The notes under the pieces: model-generated | The model's input: only the letters and a program-made list of their open reading frames with translations | Told to the model about the DNA's origin: nothing | The model's database searches: none | NCBI RefSeq assembly: GCF_026155325.1 | Contig: NZ_JAPFPW010000007.1 | Coordinates: 98,508 to 162,507, forward strand | Direction of reading: 5' to 3' | DNA: 64,000 bases | Source of the DNA: Desulfobotulus pelophilus | GTDB lineage: Bacteria > Desulfobacterota > Desulfobacteria > Desulfobacterales > ASO4-4 | Shown here: in pieces, positions 16,618 through 25,633 of the stretch | Numbering within the stretch: the stretch's first letter is position 1 | Layout: every line of letters begins with the position of its first letter | Made by a program: the position numbers and the translations under genes

Positions 16618-17008
16618 TGCTCACATCCTTTGCCCGGGCCAGCCGACAGTGGTCCAGAATTTCCACCACAATACCCGTGTCTGTCTTTTTATCCGCCACA
16701 ATGACCACAGAAGCTTCCGGCATCTCTGCCAGTGCCCTCTCCACCCGGGCCCGTACACTTCGCATGTCTATGGCTTCCTTATCCATAAAAATTCCGCCTG
16801 CGGCATCCACGCCAATGAGAATACTGCCCTGCTCCTTGAGATCACCGGTGCTGGCCGTGGGACGGTCCACATCAATACCCGTTTCCTTCACAAAACTTGT
16901 GGTGACAATGAAAAAAATCAGAAGAAGAAAAATCAGGTCGATAAGGGGAGCAATATTAATGTCACTTCCCTGATTTCTGGCCCGAAGGCTCTGGCGTACG
17001 TTAATCAT
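16598..17008 (-). CDS. exbD: ExbD-family biopolymer transport protein
   Basis: 136 residues from the ATG at 17008, which overlaps the exbB stop as ATGA. A short cytosolic N-terminus is followed by one membrane helix, IAPLIDLIFLLLIFFIVTTS, containing the Asp required for proton translocation, then a periplasmic domain ending in DHCRLARAKDVSIATK. Length and layout are normal for ExbD. A longer open frame to 17125 lies inside exbB and is ignored. Confidence 0.92.
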   Translation of the reverse strand: MINVRQSLRARNQGSDINIAPLIDLIFLLLIFFIVTTSFVKETGIDVDRPTASTGDLKEQGSILIGVDAAGGIFMDKEAIDMRSVRARVERALAEMPEASVVIVADKKTDTGIVVEILDHCRLARAKDVSIATKSP

Positions 17009-17604
17009 CGAAGCTGCCTTTCCAGCATGGCGTACAGACGATCCAGACGATAGGTGGCCCTTCTGGCCTGTCTTGTCAGATACATGGCCATGATAATGCC
17101 GGGAATGGCCACCATAAGACCGCACTGGGTGGTGACAAGAGCCTCGGAAATACCGGCGGCCATGCCGCGGGCATCCCCTGTCCCGGCAAAGGCCATGACA
17201 TCAAAGGTAACAATCATTCCCTTTACCGTTCCCAAAAGACCAAAAAGGGGAGAAACCGCTGCCAGAACCTGAATCTGAGGTATCCCCCTGTTCAGATCCC
17301 TCCGGATCCGAAGGCCGCACTCCCGAAGAATACTCCTGTCCAGCATGCAGATGCCGCTTCTCCGGCTCCTGAAATCCTGAATCAGCCGAAGGGATAACCC
17401 CTCCCCACAGGGAAGGGTACGGCTGCTGTCCAGGGCCATACCCACAGCCGTATCCGGCGGCAGATCCTTGACCAGAAGGCGGCGGAAAAAAAACAGCCTT
17501 TCAAAAATACCCGCCCACATAAGAAGACAGACCAGGGCCAGGGGCCAGAGAATGCCTCCTCCTGCGGAAAGATGGCTCAGGATATCCTGAAAACCCGCCA
17601 TCAT
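17005..17604 (-). CDS. exbB: ExbB/TolQ-family proton channel
   Basis: 199 residues with three hydrophobic segments: ILWPLALVCLLMWAGIFERL near the N-terminus, then IQVLAAVSPLFGLLGTVKGMI and GISEALVTTQCGLMVAIPGIIMA, the signature MotA/TolQ/ExbB region. It forms the pentameric motor ring around ExbD. It starts with ATGATG overlapping the ttpC stop. This is the short ExbB2-type paralogue, distinct from the large TtpC-like protein encoded before it. Confidence 0.92.
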   Translation of the reverse strand: MMAGFQDILSHLSAGGGILWPLALVCLLMWAGIFERLFFFRRLLVKDLPPDTAVGMALDSSRTLPCGEGLSLRLIQDFRSRRSGICMLDRSILRECGLRIRRDLNRGIPQIQVLAAVSPLFGLLGTVKGMIVTFDVMAFAGTGDARGMAAGISEALVTTQCGLMVAIPGIIMAMYLTRQARRATYRLDRLYAMLERQLR

Positions 17605-19097
17605 CCCTGTATCCTCCCTTTACAGCAGGAAGGCAGACTGTGCTCTCGGGTGAGGGTATTGCACAGGGCCACGGCCTTTTCCTCCATATCCCCCACAATA
17701 TGCTCCACCCTGCGGGTGAGAAAGGTGTGGATCAGGGTAATGGGAATGGCCACGGCCAGGCCAAACATGGTAGTGGCAAGGGCCTCGGATATGCCGCCGG
17801 ACATCATGCGCGGATCTCCCGTGCCAAAAAGGGTTATGGTATGAAAGGTTCGTATCATGCCCGTAACCGTACCCAGAAGACCAATCAGGGGAGCAATACC
17901 CGCCATGACATTGAGCATGGGAAGGAAACGCTCCAGCCGGGGAAGCTCTCGCAGAATGGCTTCCTGCAGAATACTTTCCAGGGTTTGCCTGTCTTCCTTC
18001 CTTCCTCCCAGACCGGCAATCAGGATATTAAAAACTGGCTTGCCCTTTCCGGGTTGAACCGTAGCATCGCAGGCTTCCCAGTTTTTTTCCGCAGCCAGTT
18101 CGTTGACCCGACCCATGACCCTGTCCGCATTGGTGTGAACCTTATGAAGAAACCAGATCCTTTCCAGAGTGACCAGAAGCGCCACAAGGGCTATAAAAAG
18201 AATGGGCCAGACCAGAAAACCACCGCTCTCCACCTGACTTTTCAGGGTGGAGCGGTGCAGCACCTGCTGCAGGGCGGCTCCCTGTGAGATATCCATGGAA
18301 AGGGAATCACTTCTGCCATCCATATAGGCGCCGAGGCTCTTTCGGGCCGAACGGGAAGGCTCCCGTCCCAGCATCTGGAACCTGCGGTTTTCAGGCAGAT
18401 AGTGCAGGTAACCCACGTTTCCGTTCTCCGCACGGAAAGCGGCGGTAAAGGGGCCCAGAGTCAGGATTTCCGATGCCATAAGCTGCCCGCCTGCTCCCAG
18501 AATCTCTCCCCTTTCCAGACGCACAGCCCCCGTTTTTAGCACCTCGCCAAAAAAGCCCTCCACAATCACATCAAAATCTTCCATGCCAGCAAAGCGGCCG
18601 GCATCGAGAATACGGCGTACCGGTTCCAGCCGGGTGGGTTCACTGGCCGTAAAGGGAGATTCACTCAGCATGGCATCCAGCTCACGGGCAGCCGAACGCA
18701 GGGTACCCGAAACGGCTTTCATGGCAGATACGGTAACATCCCGCTCTCCGGCCAGGGCTTCCCTCTTTTCCATAAGGACTTCCACAGTGCTTTCCAGTGC
18801 CGACCTTTCCTCCGTCAGCCTGTTTTTAGCCGCCGTGAGCTCTGCAATTTTTGCTGCCAGCTTCTCCCGGTCCGCAAGGATCTCCCTTCTGGTTTCCCTG
18901 GCTTCAGCTTCCGCAGCAAGACGCGCTTCCCTTGCCTGTACGGATATGGCCCGCATGTCCGAAGAAATAGCCGTCACGGGAAAAAGAAAAAGAAGCAGAA
19001 ACAGCAGGCAAAAGCAAAAAGAGCAAAAAGAGCAAAAAGGGGTCAGACCCCTTTTGTGGGCATAAAAGGGGTCTGACCCCTTTTTATTCTTACTCAT
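17601..19097 (-). CDS. ttpC: TtpC-like protein (coiled-coil domain fused to MotA/TolQ/ExbB domain)
   Basis: 498 residues. A signal-like hydrophobic segment near 20-45 is followed by a coiled coil (about 48-130), a DUF3450-like periplasmic region, then three membrane segments with the ExbB signature (LPMLNVMAGIAPLIGLLGTV, GGISEALATTMFGLAVAIPI). In vibrios TtpC is the extra subunit required by the TonB2 system, in the same gene order. Start and stop both overlap neighbours by 4 nt. The first 21 residues, including KGSDPFYAHKRGLTPF, come from the palindromic repeat, followed by an unusual Cys-Ser-Phe-rich run. Confidence 0.88.
   Translation of the reverse strand: MSKNKKGSDPFYAHKRGLTPFCSFCSFCFCLLFLLLFLFPVTAISSDMRAISVQAREARLAAEAEARETRREILADREKLAAKIAELTAAKNRLTEERSALESTVEVLMEKREALAGERDVTVSAMKAVSGTLRSAARELDAMLSESPFTASEPTRLEPVRRILDAGRFAGMEDFDVIVEGFFGEVLKTGAVRLERGEILGAGGQLMASEILTLGPFTAAFRAENGNVGYLHYLPENRRFQMLGREPSRSARKSLGAYMDGRSDSLSMDISQGAALQQVLHRSTLKSQVESGGFLVWPILFIALVALLVTLERIWFLHKVHTNADRVMGRVNELAAEKNWEACDATVQPGKGKPVFNILIAGLGGRKEDRQTLESILQEAILRELPRLERFLPMLNVMAGIAPLIGLLGTVTGMIRTFHTITLFGTGDPRMMSGGISEALATTMFGLAVAIPITLIHTFLTRRVEHIVGDMEEKAVALCNTLTREHSLPSCCKGRIQG
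19034..19085. repeat. double-palindrome repeat, copy 3 (best conserved, N-terminus of ttpC)
   Basis: On the minus strand AAAAAGGGGTCAGACCCC, TTTTATGCCCACAAAA, then GGGGTCTGACCCCTTTTT: two perfect GGGGTC/GACCCC-type palindromes flanking TTTTATGCCCACAAAA. It lies immediately after the start codon region and is read through in frame. Confidence 0.85.
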
Positions 19098-19870
19098 GGC
19101 AGAATCCTCCCTACAGGCAATGTCACCAGTTCCGGCGCCCGTTTCCGGGTGGCCACGTCAAAGGCCCTGGCAAAGGAGGCATCCCAGGACGCTTCCAGCG
19201 GCTGCCACCTCTTTTCGCCTGCATCATAGTATCCGACCCTGCCGTCTCCCGTTCGGTAAAAAAGTCCCAGGCGCCCAAGGCGCAGTACCTGAGCCAGCAC
19301 CTCATCCTGCCCCAGCTGCAGGGGAATCCGGCCAAGCTCCACCGTAAAGCCATAGTCCGCTTCTATGCGGAGAGCTTCCATGATACGCCGCAGACGTTCT
19401 GCAGGGCCCGCATCCGGATCCACCATAAGGTCCTGAAGCATGGCAAGCCTCTGGGTCCGTTCTTCCTCAAGGAAAGGCAGGTCCGAAGCCATGGAACCCT
19501 CCAGCCGGAGCAGAACTTCATCCAGCCTCCCGTCCAGCTCATCTTCCAATCGCCTTGCTTCCATAAGCTCCCGTTCAATGGCAGCCACATCCCGTTCCAG
19601 ATGGTCTCTGGACCGGGAAAGCCTGTCACGGTCCCTCCCAAGACGCCGGTTTTCCTCTTCAAGGCTTTCCATACGACTCAAGAGCTCTCTTCTCTCCCTG
19701 GCCCATGCTTCACGGGCCTTCTGGGTTCCGGCTTCTGCCTCCATGCCTTTTTCGTGCTCTTCCATGACTGCCTTCGGCCGACTGTCACCCATGACAAAGC
19801 CCGGAGCATGGAGCAGCAAAACCAGAAATCCTGCCATTACAGACTTTTTTATAACCATAGAAATTCTCAT
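19094..19870 (-). CDS. DUF3450 family periplasmic coiled-coil protein
   Basis: 258 residues with a signal peptide (SVMAGFLVLLLHAPGFVMG), a long coiled coil from about 35 to 120 and a C-terminal globular region with GLFYRTGDGRVGYYDAGEKRW and the DUF3450-typical ending. DUF3450 genes stand first in TonB2/TtpC operons. The stop overlaps the ttpC start as ATGA. The ribosome site before its own ATG is weak, so translation may couple to a small upstream frame. The role in TonB function is unknown. Confidence 0.85.
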   Translation of the reverse strand: MRISMVIKKSVMAGFLVLLLHAPGFVMGDSRPKAVMEEHEKGMEAEAGTQKAREAWARERRELLSRMESLEEENRRLGRDRDRLSRSRDHLERDVAAIERELMEARRLEDELDGRLDEVLLRLEGSMASDLPFLEEERTQRLAMLQDLMVDPDAGPAERLRRIMEALRIEADYGFTVELGRIPLQLGQDEVLAQVLRLGRLGLFYRTGDGRVGYYDAGEKRWQPLEASWDASFARAFDVATRKRAPELVTLPVGRILP

Positions 19871-20034
19871 TTTTTAGTCTTTTCTAAAATTTTATAAATA
19901 ATCATTTTATTTTCGGCTTCTATATCTTTCACAGCCTTATGGGTCAAGAGAAAAAGCAAGTCCCTATTGAATTTATTCGTCATGGCTAATTTATTACTAC
20001 GGAACAGATCATCTGCATGGCATTCATATTGCAT
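19867..20034 (-). CDS. possible small leader ORF coupled to the DUF3450 gene
   Basis: A 55-codon frame whose TGA overlaps the DUF3450 ATG as ATGA, the junction style used through most of this operon. The peptide is basic and helical (TNKFNRDLLFLLTHKAVKDI) and AT-rich. There is no good ribosome site at the possible ATGs (20034 or 19983). The overlap is the only support. Confidence 0.25.
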   Translation of the reverse strand: MQYECHADDLFRSNKLAMTNKFNRDLLFLLTHKAVKDIEAENKMIIYKILEKTKK

Positions 20035-20099
20035 TTTTATAAAAGCTACAGATCCGGCTGAGAGCCAATTGATAACACCACCGGGAAAGAGCCTCTTCC

Positions 20100-23000
20100 A
20101 TGGTCGCAGCTGTCCGCCCCATAAACATGTCACCCCCATCATCTCCCGTCGGTAATACGGACCGAAAGGGAGACAGGGATGACTATAGCCTCACGGCAGC
20201 GGACACTCTTTTACAGAATACGGGCCAGAGACAGCAGTGGCAGAACATCCGCCAGAACAATGACGCCCTTGCCAGAAAACTGGCTCCCTTGCTTATGGAA
20301 AGAAACGCCATGCTGGCAAAGGCCCGGGATGGGGAGACCATCCGCTGGAGCCACTTTGACACACTCACGGCAGAACTCGGCAGGGCGGGCATTCATCTCT
20401 GGGATCACAATGCCCTTCTGGCTTCAGGGTGGCAGGCAGACAGCATGCCGCACAACCATGTATCAGGCAATGGAAGCCACCGTTCTGGACCTGCGGCCCC
20501 CACCGTTCCCCTTCCTTCCGCATCCGAAATGACCCAGGCCCGCTCCACGGGCCTTTTCCCTCAGAGCATACTCCCTCCCACCGCCCCCATGGTGCCGCAA
20601 AAAGAAGAACCAGCTCCCTCTACGGAACCGGATTTCCTTGTGCTCAATGCCACCTGGGAACGACACACCCTGGCTTCCGGCCTTGGTGCCTACGGAAACC
20701 CGGACCAGCTGTTCATGCCTCTGGGTGCTCTGGCTGCCATTCTGGAAGTGCCCCTGCGGGTCAGTCCGCAGACAGGAAAAGCATCAGGGGAAGTTCTGGG
20801 GAAAAACTTTGAGCTGAACCTTGAAGAAAAAACCATCACCCTTGGCAGAAAAACCCAGACAATACCTGAAAATGCCATCATCCATGATGAAGATGATATT
20901 CATATTGATGCCAAGGTACTGAAAGAGTGGCTGCCCCTGGATTTTGATTTCAGCTTCAGGGAGATGGCCGTCAGGCTTCAGCCCAAAGCAACGTTTCCCT
21001 TTCAGGAACGCATCGAAAGGCAGCAGCGCTGGAACCGTCTCGGCTCTTTCGATGGCACGGCAAAGCCTTCCATTCTGGATGAAAAAACAAGACCCGCCTT
21101 TGTCAGCCTGCCCGTGGTGGATCTTTCCCTTTCAGCCTCCCACCACAGCCGGGACAACAATCCCAGACAGGCCAGCTATACCCTTTCCGGGGCAGGAAAT
21201 CTTGCGGGAGGAACCGGGCATTTCTATGTCCGGGGAGATGACACCCATAACCCAAGGCGGGTGGAAGCCCGTTTTGAAAAAACGGATCCTTCCGGCTCCC
21301 TGCCTCTGGGGGCAACCCGCTTTGCCCTTGGAGATGTATCATCCCCTTCCCTTCCCATACTGGGCCGGGCTGGTACTGCCCAGGGTATCCTTCTGGAAAA
21401 CCGGTCCTTATATAAAGAAAGGGAATTTGACAGCACCCGTTTTGAAGGCAATCTGGCGCCGGGATGGGAGGTGGAACTATACCGTGGAACGGCTCTCATG
21501 GATGTGCGCAGGGTAGGAGAAGATGGCCGTTACCTTTTTGACGATGTTTCCCTTTTCTATGGAACCAATGATTTCAGGCTCATTTTCTACGGTCCCGAAG
21601 GGCAACGCCGTGAGGAAAACCGCAGACTGGAAGTCGGCACGGATATGCTGCCCAGAGGACAGATGACCTACAGTGCCAGCCTCACCCGACAGGACAGAGT
21701 CACCTATGAAGAAAACCAGTCCCGCAACAACGATGCGGGTAATGCCGCTGGCGTCGGAGCAATCGAATACGGTCTTGGAGAACGAACTACCCTTTCCGCA
21801 GGCTTCATGAGCGACACATTCGGAGAAGAACGCCGCACGCGGCTGCAGGCCGGTATGGAGACAGCCCTTACGGGTGCATCCTTACGGGTAGACGGAGTGC
21901 ACACTGTGGATGGCGGCAGTGCCCTGCGCCTTGGCAGCCAGACAGCCCTGAATGATCATCGTATCCGCGCCAGTGTGCAGCTTCAGGACAAACTGGAAGG
22001 TGACCATGTCACCAACCCTGTCCGCAGCATCAGTGAACTTTCTCTCTACGGCACCCTTGGAAAACAAGATGGCTTCCGTCTTCCCTATACCTTATCGGGC
22101 CGCTACACGGACAGGGATGACAGCTATGAATCCCGAATCAGCCTGCTGAACAGCCTTCGTACAGGAGCTGTACACTGGAACCACAGAATCAGCCATGACT
22201 ACAACAGTGCAAGCTCACGGCCGGAAAGTATTCAGGGAAGCCTTCATGCCTCCACCCGGATGCAAAGCACCCATATCCGCGCCCATGGTGATTACCGTCT
22301 GGATGACTACGAAAGGGGCTTTACCGGAGCAGGCCTCACCGCAACCCGCCATCTTACAAGGGATCTTGATATTCAGGGCAGCCTGAACCGGGATTTTACC
22401 GGCACAGGGCGTACATACGGGGATGCCCAGCTTAATCTGAGAAAGGATAAACTCAGCATCAGCCCCGGAGTATCTGCCGATGACCGGGGTGACTGGAGCG
22501 TTTCCCTGAACATGAATATGGCTCTAGGGCCTGATCCGCACAGACAAAGCATTCGCCCCTTACCCAGAAACTCCAGTGCCCAGGGCCTTGCTGCCGTACG
22601 GGTATTTGAGGACGCCAATGGTAACGGGATTATGGACGGTGAAGAAAAGGGTCTTGAAGGGGTGAGGGTACGGGCCGTGCAGTCCGGCAGCAGGGCTGTG
22701 ACGGACAAAGACGGCATAGCCTTTTTGCAGCTGTCTCCCCACCAAAAAACCGATATTGTAATTGAAGAAGAAAGCCTTGAAGACCCGGCCCTTTACCCCC
22801 TGCATCCAGGAGAGGCCGTATCTCCGAGACCAGGAGAAGTTCGGCCTTTATCCCTGCCTGTAATCCGCACAGGAGAAATTGACGGCACTCTCTATGGTGT
22901 GAACAGTTCCGGTGACTCTGTACCCCTCAGGCAGGTTGAAGTCCTCCTTACAGACAAAAAAGGCACGGTAGTGGACAGAGTGCTGTCCGAATATGACGGC

Positions 23001-23963
23001 TTTTATCTGTTTGAACGGGTCAAACCTGGACAATACACGGTAAAAGCCCTCCTATCTCAGGATAACGGAACGGTTCTGACAAGGAGCCTTGCCACAAAGA
23101 TAGATGAAACGGGCAGTATCGAAAGTGGCCTTGACATGGTCCTGAAGACGCAAGACAGGCCAGAAACAAAAGCATCAGCCCCTGGACCGGTGCCGGAGGA
23201 GGATGAATATGTACTCTTCCGTGAGGGCCGGTGGACAGACAGCCCCGATCCACAGACCCTGCCTGCGACCAGACCCCTGTTTGATGGTCCGGAAGCCGTG
23301 CTGTACAGAGAAGGAAGCTGGGTTCCGGGGAGCCTGGGAGCCGTCCCGGCCTTGCAGGGCCTGACGGAAAACAGAATTCTTTTTGCAGCAGAGGGCCGGA
23401 AGGAAGAAGAAATCCAGACAAAAAAAAACCAGCCTTCTGCCATTCAGCACAAAAGCCCCCTGCACGGCAGGATATCCCGCTACGGGGTTCATGCAGGCTC
23501 CTACCGGAGCAGAGAAAAGGCCCTGGAAGGCATACAATGGGCCAAAGACCACATGCCTGAGTTGAACAGCCTCGAAGAGGCAAGGATTCAACCCGTGGAT
23601 CTGGGGGAAAAAGGTCTCTGGTACAGGGTAGTTCTGGGTGCTTTTGAAAACAGGGCTGCTGCGGACAGCCTGGCTGCTGTCATGGCCGAAAAATCGGGAT
23701 ACGGCAGGGTTCTCACGGCAGGCAGTAAAGAGGAAACGGCCGTTCATCTGGCAAGCTATACGGATATAAAGGACGCGGAAAAGGGCATCATTCTTCTGGA
23801 AAGGCAGTTCCGCACCCTCATGGGTAACAATCTTTCCATGGGTATCACCAAGGAAGGCAGCAGCTACAGAGTCGTCGTACAGAATTTTAAGGTTCTGGAA
23901 GATGCGGAACAATTCAGGCAAAAAGTGGCGGATATGGGTGGATACGCAAGGATCATCGGGTAA
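20100..23963 (+). CDS. usher-like outer-membrane protein with SdrD-type and SPOR domains (alternative chaperone-usher system)
   Basis: 1287 residues. Residues 1-185 are polar and proline-rich without a visible signal peptide. About 190-300 is an N-terminal usher-like domain (FMPLGALAAILEVPLRV, DDIHIDAKVLKEWLPLDFDF). About 320-840 is a long beta-rich region with alternating aromatic/polar strands that fits an outer-membrane barrel. EDANGNGIMDGEEKGLEGVRV near 855 is an SdrD-type calcium-binding repeat, followed by a carboxypeptidase-regulatory-like Ig domain (YDGFYLFERVKPGQYTVKA). The C-terminal 170 residues look like two SPOR-type repeats (YGVHAGSYRSREKA, YRVVLGAFENRAAADSL). It converges on the chaperone and pilin genes and probably secretes and assembles their product. 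No upstream in-frame start exists (stop at 20073-20075). Confidence 0.7.
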   Translation: MVAAVRPINMSPPSSPVGNTDRKGDRDDYSLTAADTLLQNTGQRQQWQNIRQNNDALARKLAPLLMERNAMLAKARDGETIRWSHFDTLTAELGRAGIHLWDHNALLASGWQADSMPHNHVSGNGSHRSGPAAPTVPLPSASEMTQARSTGLFPQSILPPTAPMVPQKEEPAPSTEPDFLVLNATWERHTLASGLGAYGNPDQLFMPLGALAAILEVPLRVSPQTGKASGEVLGKNFELNLEEKTITLGRKTQTIPENAIIHDEDDIHIDAKVLKEWLPLDFDFSFREMAVRLQPKATFPFQERIERQQRWNRLGSFDGTAKPSILDEKTRPAFVSLPVVDLSLSASHHSRDNNPRQASYTLSGAGNLAGGTGHFYVRGDDTHNPRRVEARFEKTDPSGSLPLGATRFALGDVSSPSLPILGRAGTAQGILLENRSLYKEREFDSTRFEGNLAPGWEVELYRGTALMDVRRVGEDGRYLFDDVSLFYGTNDFRLIFYGPEGQRREENRRLEVGTDMLPRGQMTYSASLTRQDRVTYEENQSRNNDAGNAAGVGAIEYGLGERTTLSAGFMSDTFGEERRTRLQAGMETALTGASLRVDGVHTVDGGSALRLGSQTALNDHRIRASVQLQDKLEGDHVTNPVRSISELSLYGTLGKQDGFRLPYTLSGRYTDRDDSYESRISLLNSLRTGAVHWNHRISHDYNSASSRPESIQGSLHASTRMQSTHIRAHGDYRLDDYERGFTGAGLTATRHLTRDLDIQGSLNRDFTGTGRTYGDAQLNLRKDKLSISPGVSADDRGDWSVSLNMNMALGPDPHRQSIRPLPRNSSAQGLAAVRVFEDANGNGIMDGEEKGLEGVRVRAVQSGSRAVTDKDGIAFLQLSPHQKTDIVIEEESLEDPALYPLHPGEAVSPRPGEVRPLSLPVIRTGEIDGTLYGVNSSGDSVPLRQVEVLLTDKKGTVVDRVLSEYDGFYLFERVKPGQYTVKALLSQDNGTVLTRSLATKIDETGSIESGLDMVLKTQDRPETKASAPGPVPEEDEYVLFREGRWTDSPDPQTLPATRPLFDGPEAVLYREGSWVPGSLGAVPALQGLTENRILFAAEGRKEEEIQTKKNQPSAIQHKSPLHGRISRYGVHAGSYRSREKALEGIQWAKDHMPELNSLEEARIQPVDLGEKGLWYRVVLGAFENRAAADSLAAVMAEKSGYGRVLTAGSKEETAVHLASYTDIKDAEKGIILLERQFRTLMGNNLSMGITKEGSSYRVVVQNFKVLEDAEQFRQKVADMGGYARIIG

Positions 23964-24110
23964 AAACAGGGCAGGCCCCGGCACACAAACAATGAAAAAA
24001 TCTGTTTGCATTCACAGAATTCATGCCAAAGTACCCAAGTGAGGAAAAACCGGACGCTGTGCACCCAAGTATTCTTTCCCCGGAAGAAAGAAAGGGACAG
24101 CAAGGCAATA

Positions 24111-24156
24111 AAAAAATCCCCTGCAAAAAACGGACATACTTTGCAGGGGATTTTTT
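24111..24156. terminator. bidirectional terminator between the usher and chaperone genes
   Basis: A perfect 17-bp stem (24111-24127 with 24140-24156) whose outer ends are A-runs and T-runs, so it reads as hairpin plus U-tract in both directions. Confidence 0.9.
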
Positions 24157-24174
24157 GGCCAGAGGCGGTGTTTT

Positions 24175-24987
24175 TCAGTAGTTCAGAACAAGAGGAATTT
24201 CCTTTATAAGGGGATTCCCTTCTTTTTCTCTGTCACGAAGCACAAGGCGCAGGGTGCTGCCGGATGGAGGAAGATCCGCCTGAAGAGGGAAACGTACATA
24301 CCGTTTCCCATTGGGTTGGTACACGGCAAAGCCCTTTACTTCACCCAAAAGAATTTTACCATAAAAAATAGCCCCATCCATGTAAATGGATCTATTTCCT
24401 TCCCCAAAGATAAGAGTTTGTAAAACAGGTGTTTCTCCATGCGAAACACCCAACTCTATCCCCCGGGCATCAATGTTGACAGCCGTTTTTCCATGCCGGA
24501 TAATCAAAGGGATGGATGTGGACACGAGGAAGTTAATATTGATGGTGGTTTGTCCAGCTTTTGCCTGCACCACTTCAGCCATATTCCTGTCCGGCTCTGG
24601 AAGTGGAGAAACCCTGACATGCACTCTATATTCACCATCCTGAAGGGTGGCAGGTTTCCGGAGCATAATGCGCACAGCCTGCATGGCACCTGGCTCCAGG
24701 CGGACCTGACGGGGGGAAAAACGAACCATCCGCAAAAGATCTTCATGTTCTTTAGTTTTTCCCACTTCTCTTACATTCCCGTCCGTATCCTGCTCCATTA
24801 CGACCATCTCAATCCGGTATGTTACAGGCACGGAATTAGGGTTCACTATTCTCAGTGTTTCCGACCTGTCTCTGCCCTCAAGAACCATACGCAGAGGAGA
24901 AAGAATCACAGCGGTTTCCGAAGCCTGAGAAGGTAGAGAGAAGGCGTTTATGCAGGCAAAAACAAGAAAAGACAAAAAGACTCTCAT
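24175..24987 (-). CDS. PapD-like periplasmic pilus chaperone
   Basis: 270 residues with a signal peptide (FLSFLVFACINAFSLPSQA) and an N-terminal Ig-like chaperone domain: MVLEGRDRSETLRIVNPNSV, then VRFSPRQVRLEPGAMQAVRI, the FGF-type G1 and A1 strand region of PapD-type chaperones. A second domain follows and ends in a tail rich in hydrophobics. It should bind DUF4402 subunits by donor-strand complementation and deliver them to the usher-like protein. It lies 11 bp after the second pilin gene in the same orientation. Confidence 0.8.
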   Translation of the reverse strand: MRVFLSFLVFACINAFSLPSQASETAVILSPLRMVLEGRDRSETLRIVNPNSVPVTYRIEMVVMEQDTDGNVREVGKTKEHEDLLRMVRFSPRQVRLEPGAMQAVRIMLRKPATLQDGEYRVHVRVSPLPEPDRNMAEVVQAKAGQTTININFLVSTSIPLIIRHGKTAVNIDARGIELGVSHGETPVLQTLIFGEGNRSIYMDGAIFYGKILLGEVKGFAVYQPNGKRYVRFPLQADLPPSGSTLRLVLRDREKEGNPLIKEIPLVLNY

Positions 24988-24998
24988 GAAAGGGCCTC

Positions 24999-25478
24999 TT
25001 ACGGATTCAATATATTAATTGTAATTGTGATACTGCCGCCATAAATCCCGCTTGCTCCTGGCTGCAGATTCAAGACCCCCCCGATGTGCAGAAAATGATC
25101 TGCCATATCCTGAGCTGTCACATATTGAGTGGAAAAACCATCCATAGCTCCAACCACAAGGCTCCCTCCATGTCCGTTATACAGAGAAACACTGGCTGGG
25201 AACAGCAACTGAACCTGCTGGCCCGGCATACCGGGACTGTAACGTATGAGACCGCTGTTTCCTCCTGTCACCCGACTCCAACCGCCGCCCATGTTCCGGG
25301 GAACAGCCGGTCCGCTGCTGGCATCCATACCTATCGCATCCGCATAGGGTGATGCAATGATCTGGCCGAACCGGAGAGGGTGAACCAGATGAAAACTGGC
25401 TCCCCATACAGGGCCGGCCTGCAGCAGGAACAACACCGTACACAGCAACGCAAAAATAAAAGTATTCCTGCCTGTCAT
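24999..25478 (-). CDS. DUF4402 pilin-like subunit (second)
   Basis: 159 residues with a signal peptide (FIFALLCTVLFLLQAGPVWG) and an Ig-like beta domain of the DUF4402 type: FGQIIASP near the mature N-terminus, LLFPASVSLYNGHGG in the middle, and the closing IYGGSITITINILNP. DUF4402 proteins are subunits or tip proteins of alternative chaperone-usher pili. The ribosome site is weak. It differs enough from the first copy to be a separate subunit, perhaps the tip. Confidence 0.75.
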   Translation of the reverse strand: MTGRNTFIFALLCTVLFLLQAGPVWGASFHLVHPLRFGQIIASPYADAIGMDASSGPAVPRNMGGGWSRVTGGNSGLIRYSPGMPGQQVQLLFPASVSLYNGHGGSLVVGAMDGFSTQYVTAQDMADHFLHIGGVLNLQPGASGIYGGSITITINILNP

Positions 25479-25633
25479 GATTCATCAGTTATCCCGGTTA
25501 CGATCTTGTCTGCATGCATATAATCTTGAAACCGGAAAGGGTCTACGATATGCATACACACTCCATGGGAACGTGGCACCATAAATATTTATTTTACCAT
25601 ACCAGCGAACCATCTCTGAACGCAAAGCACATA

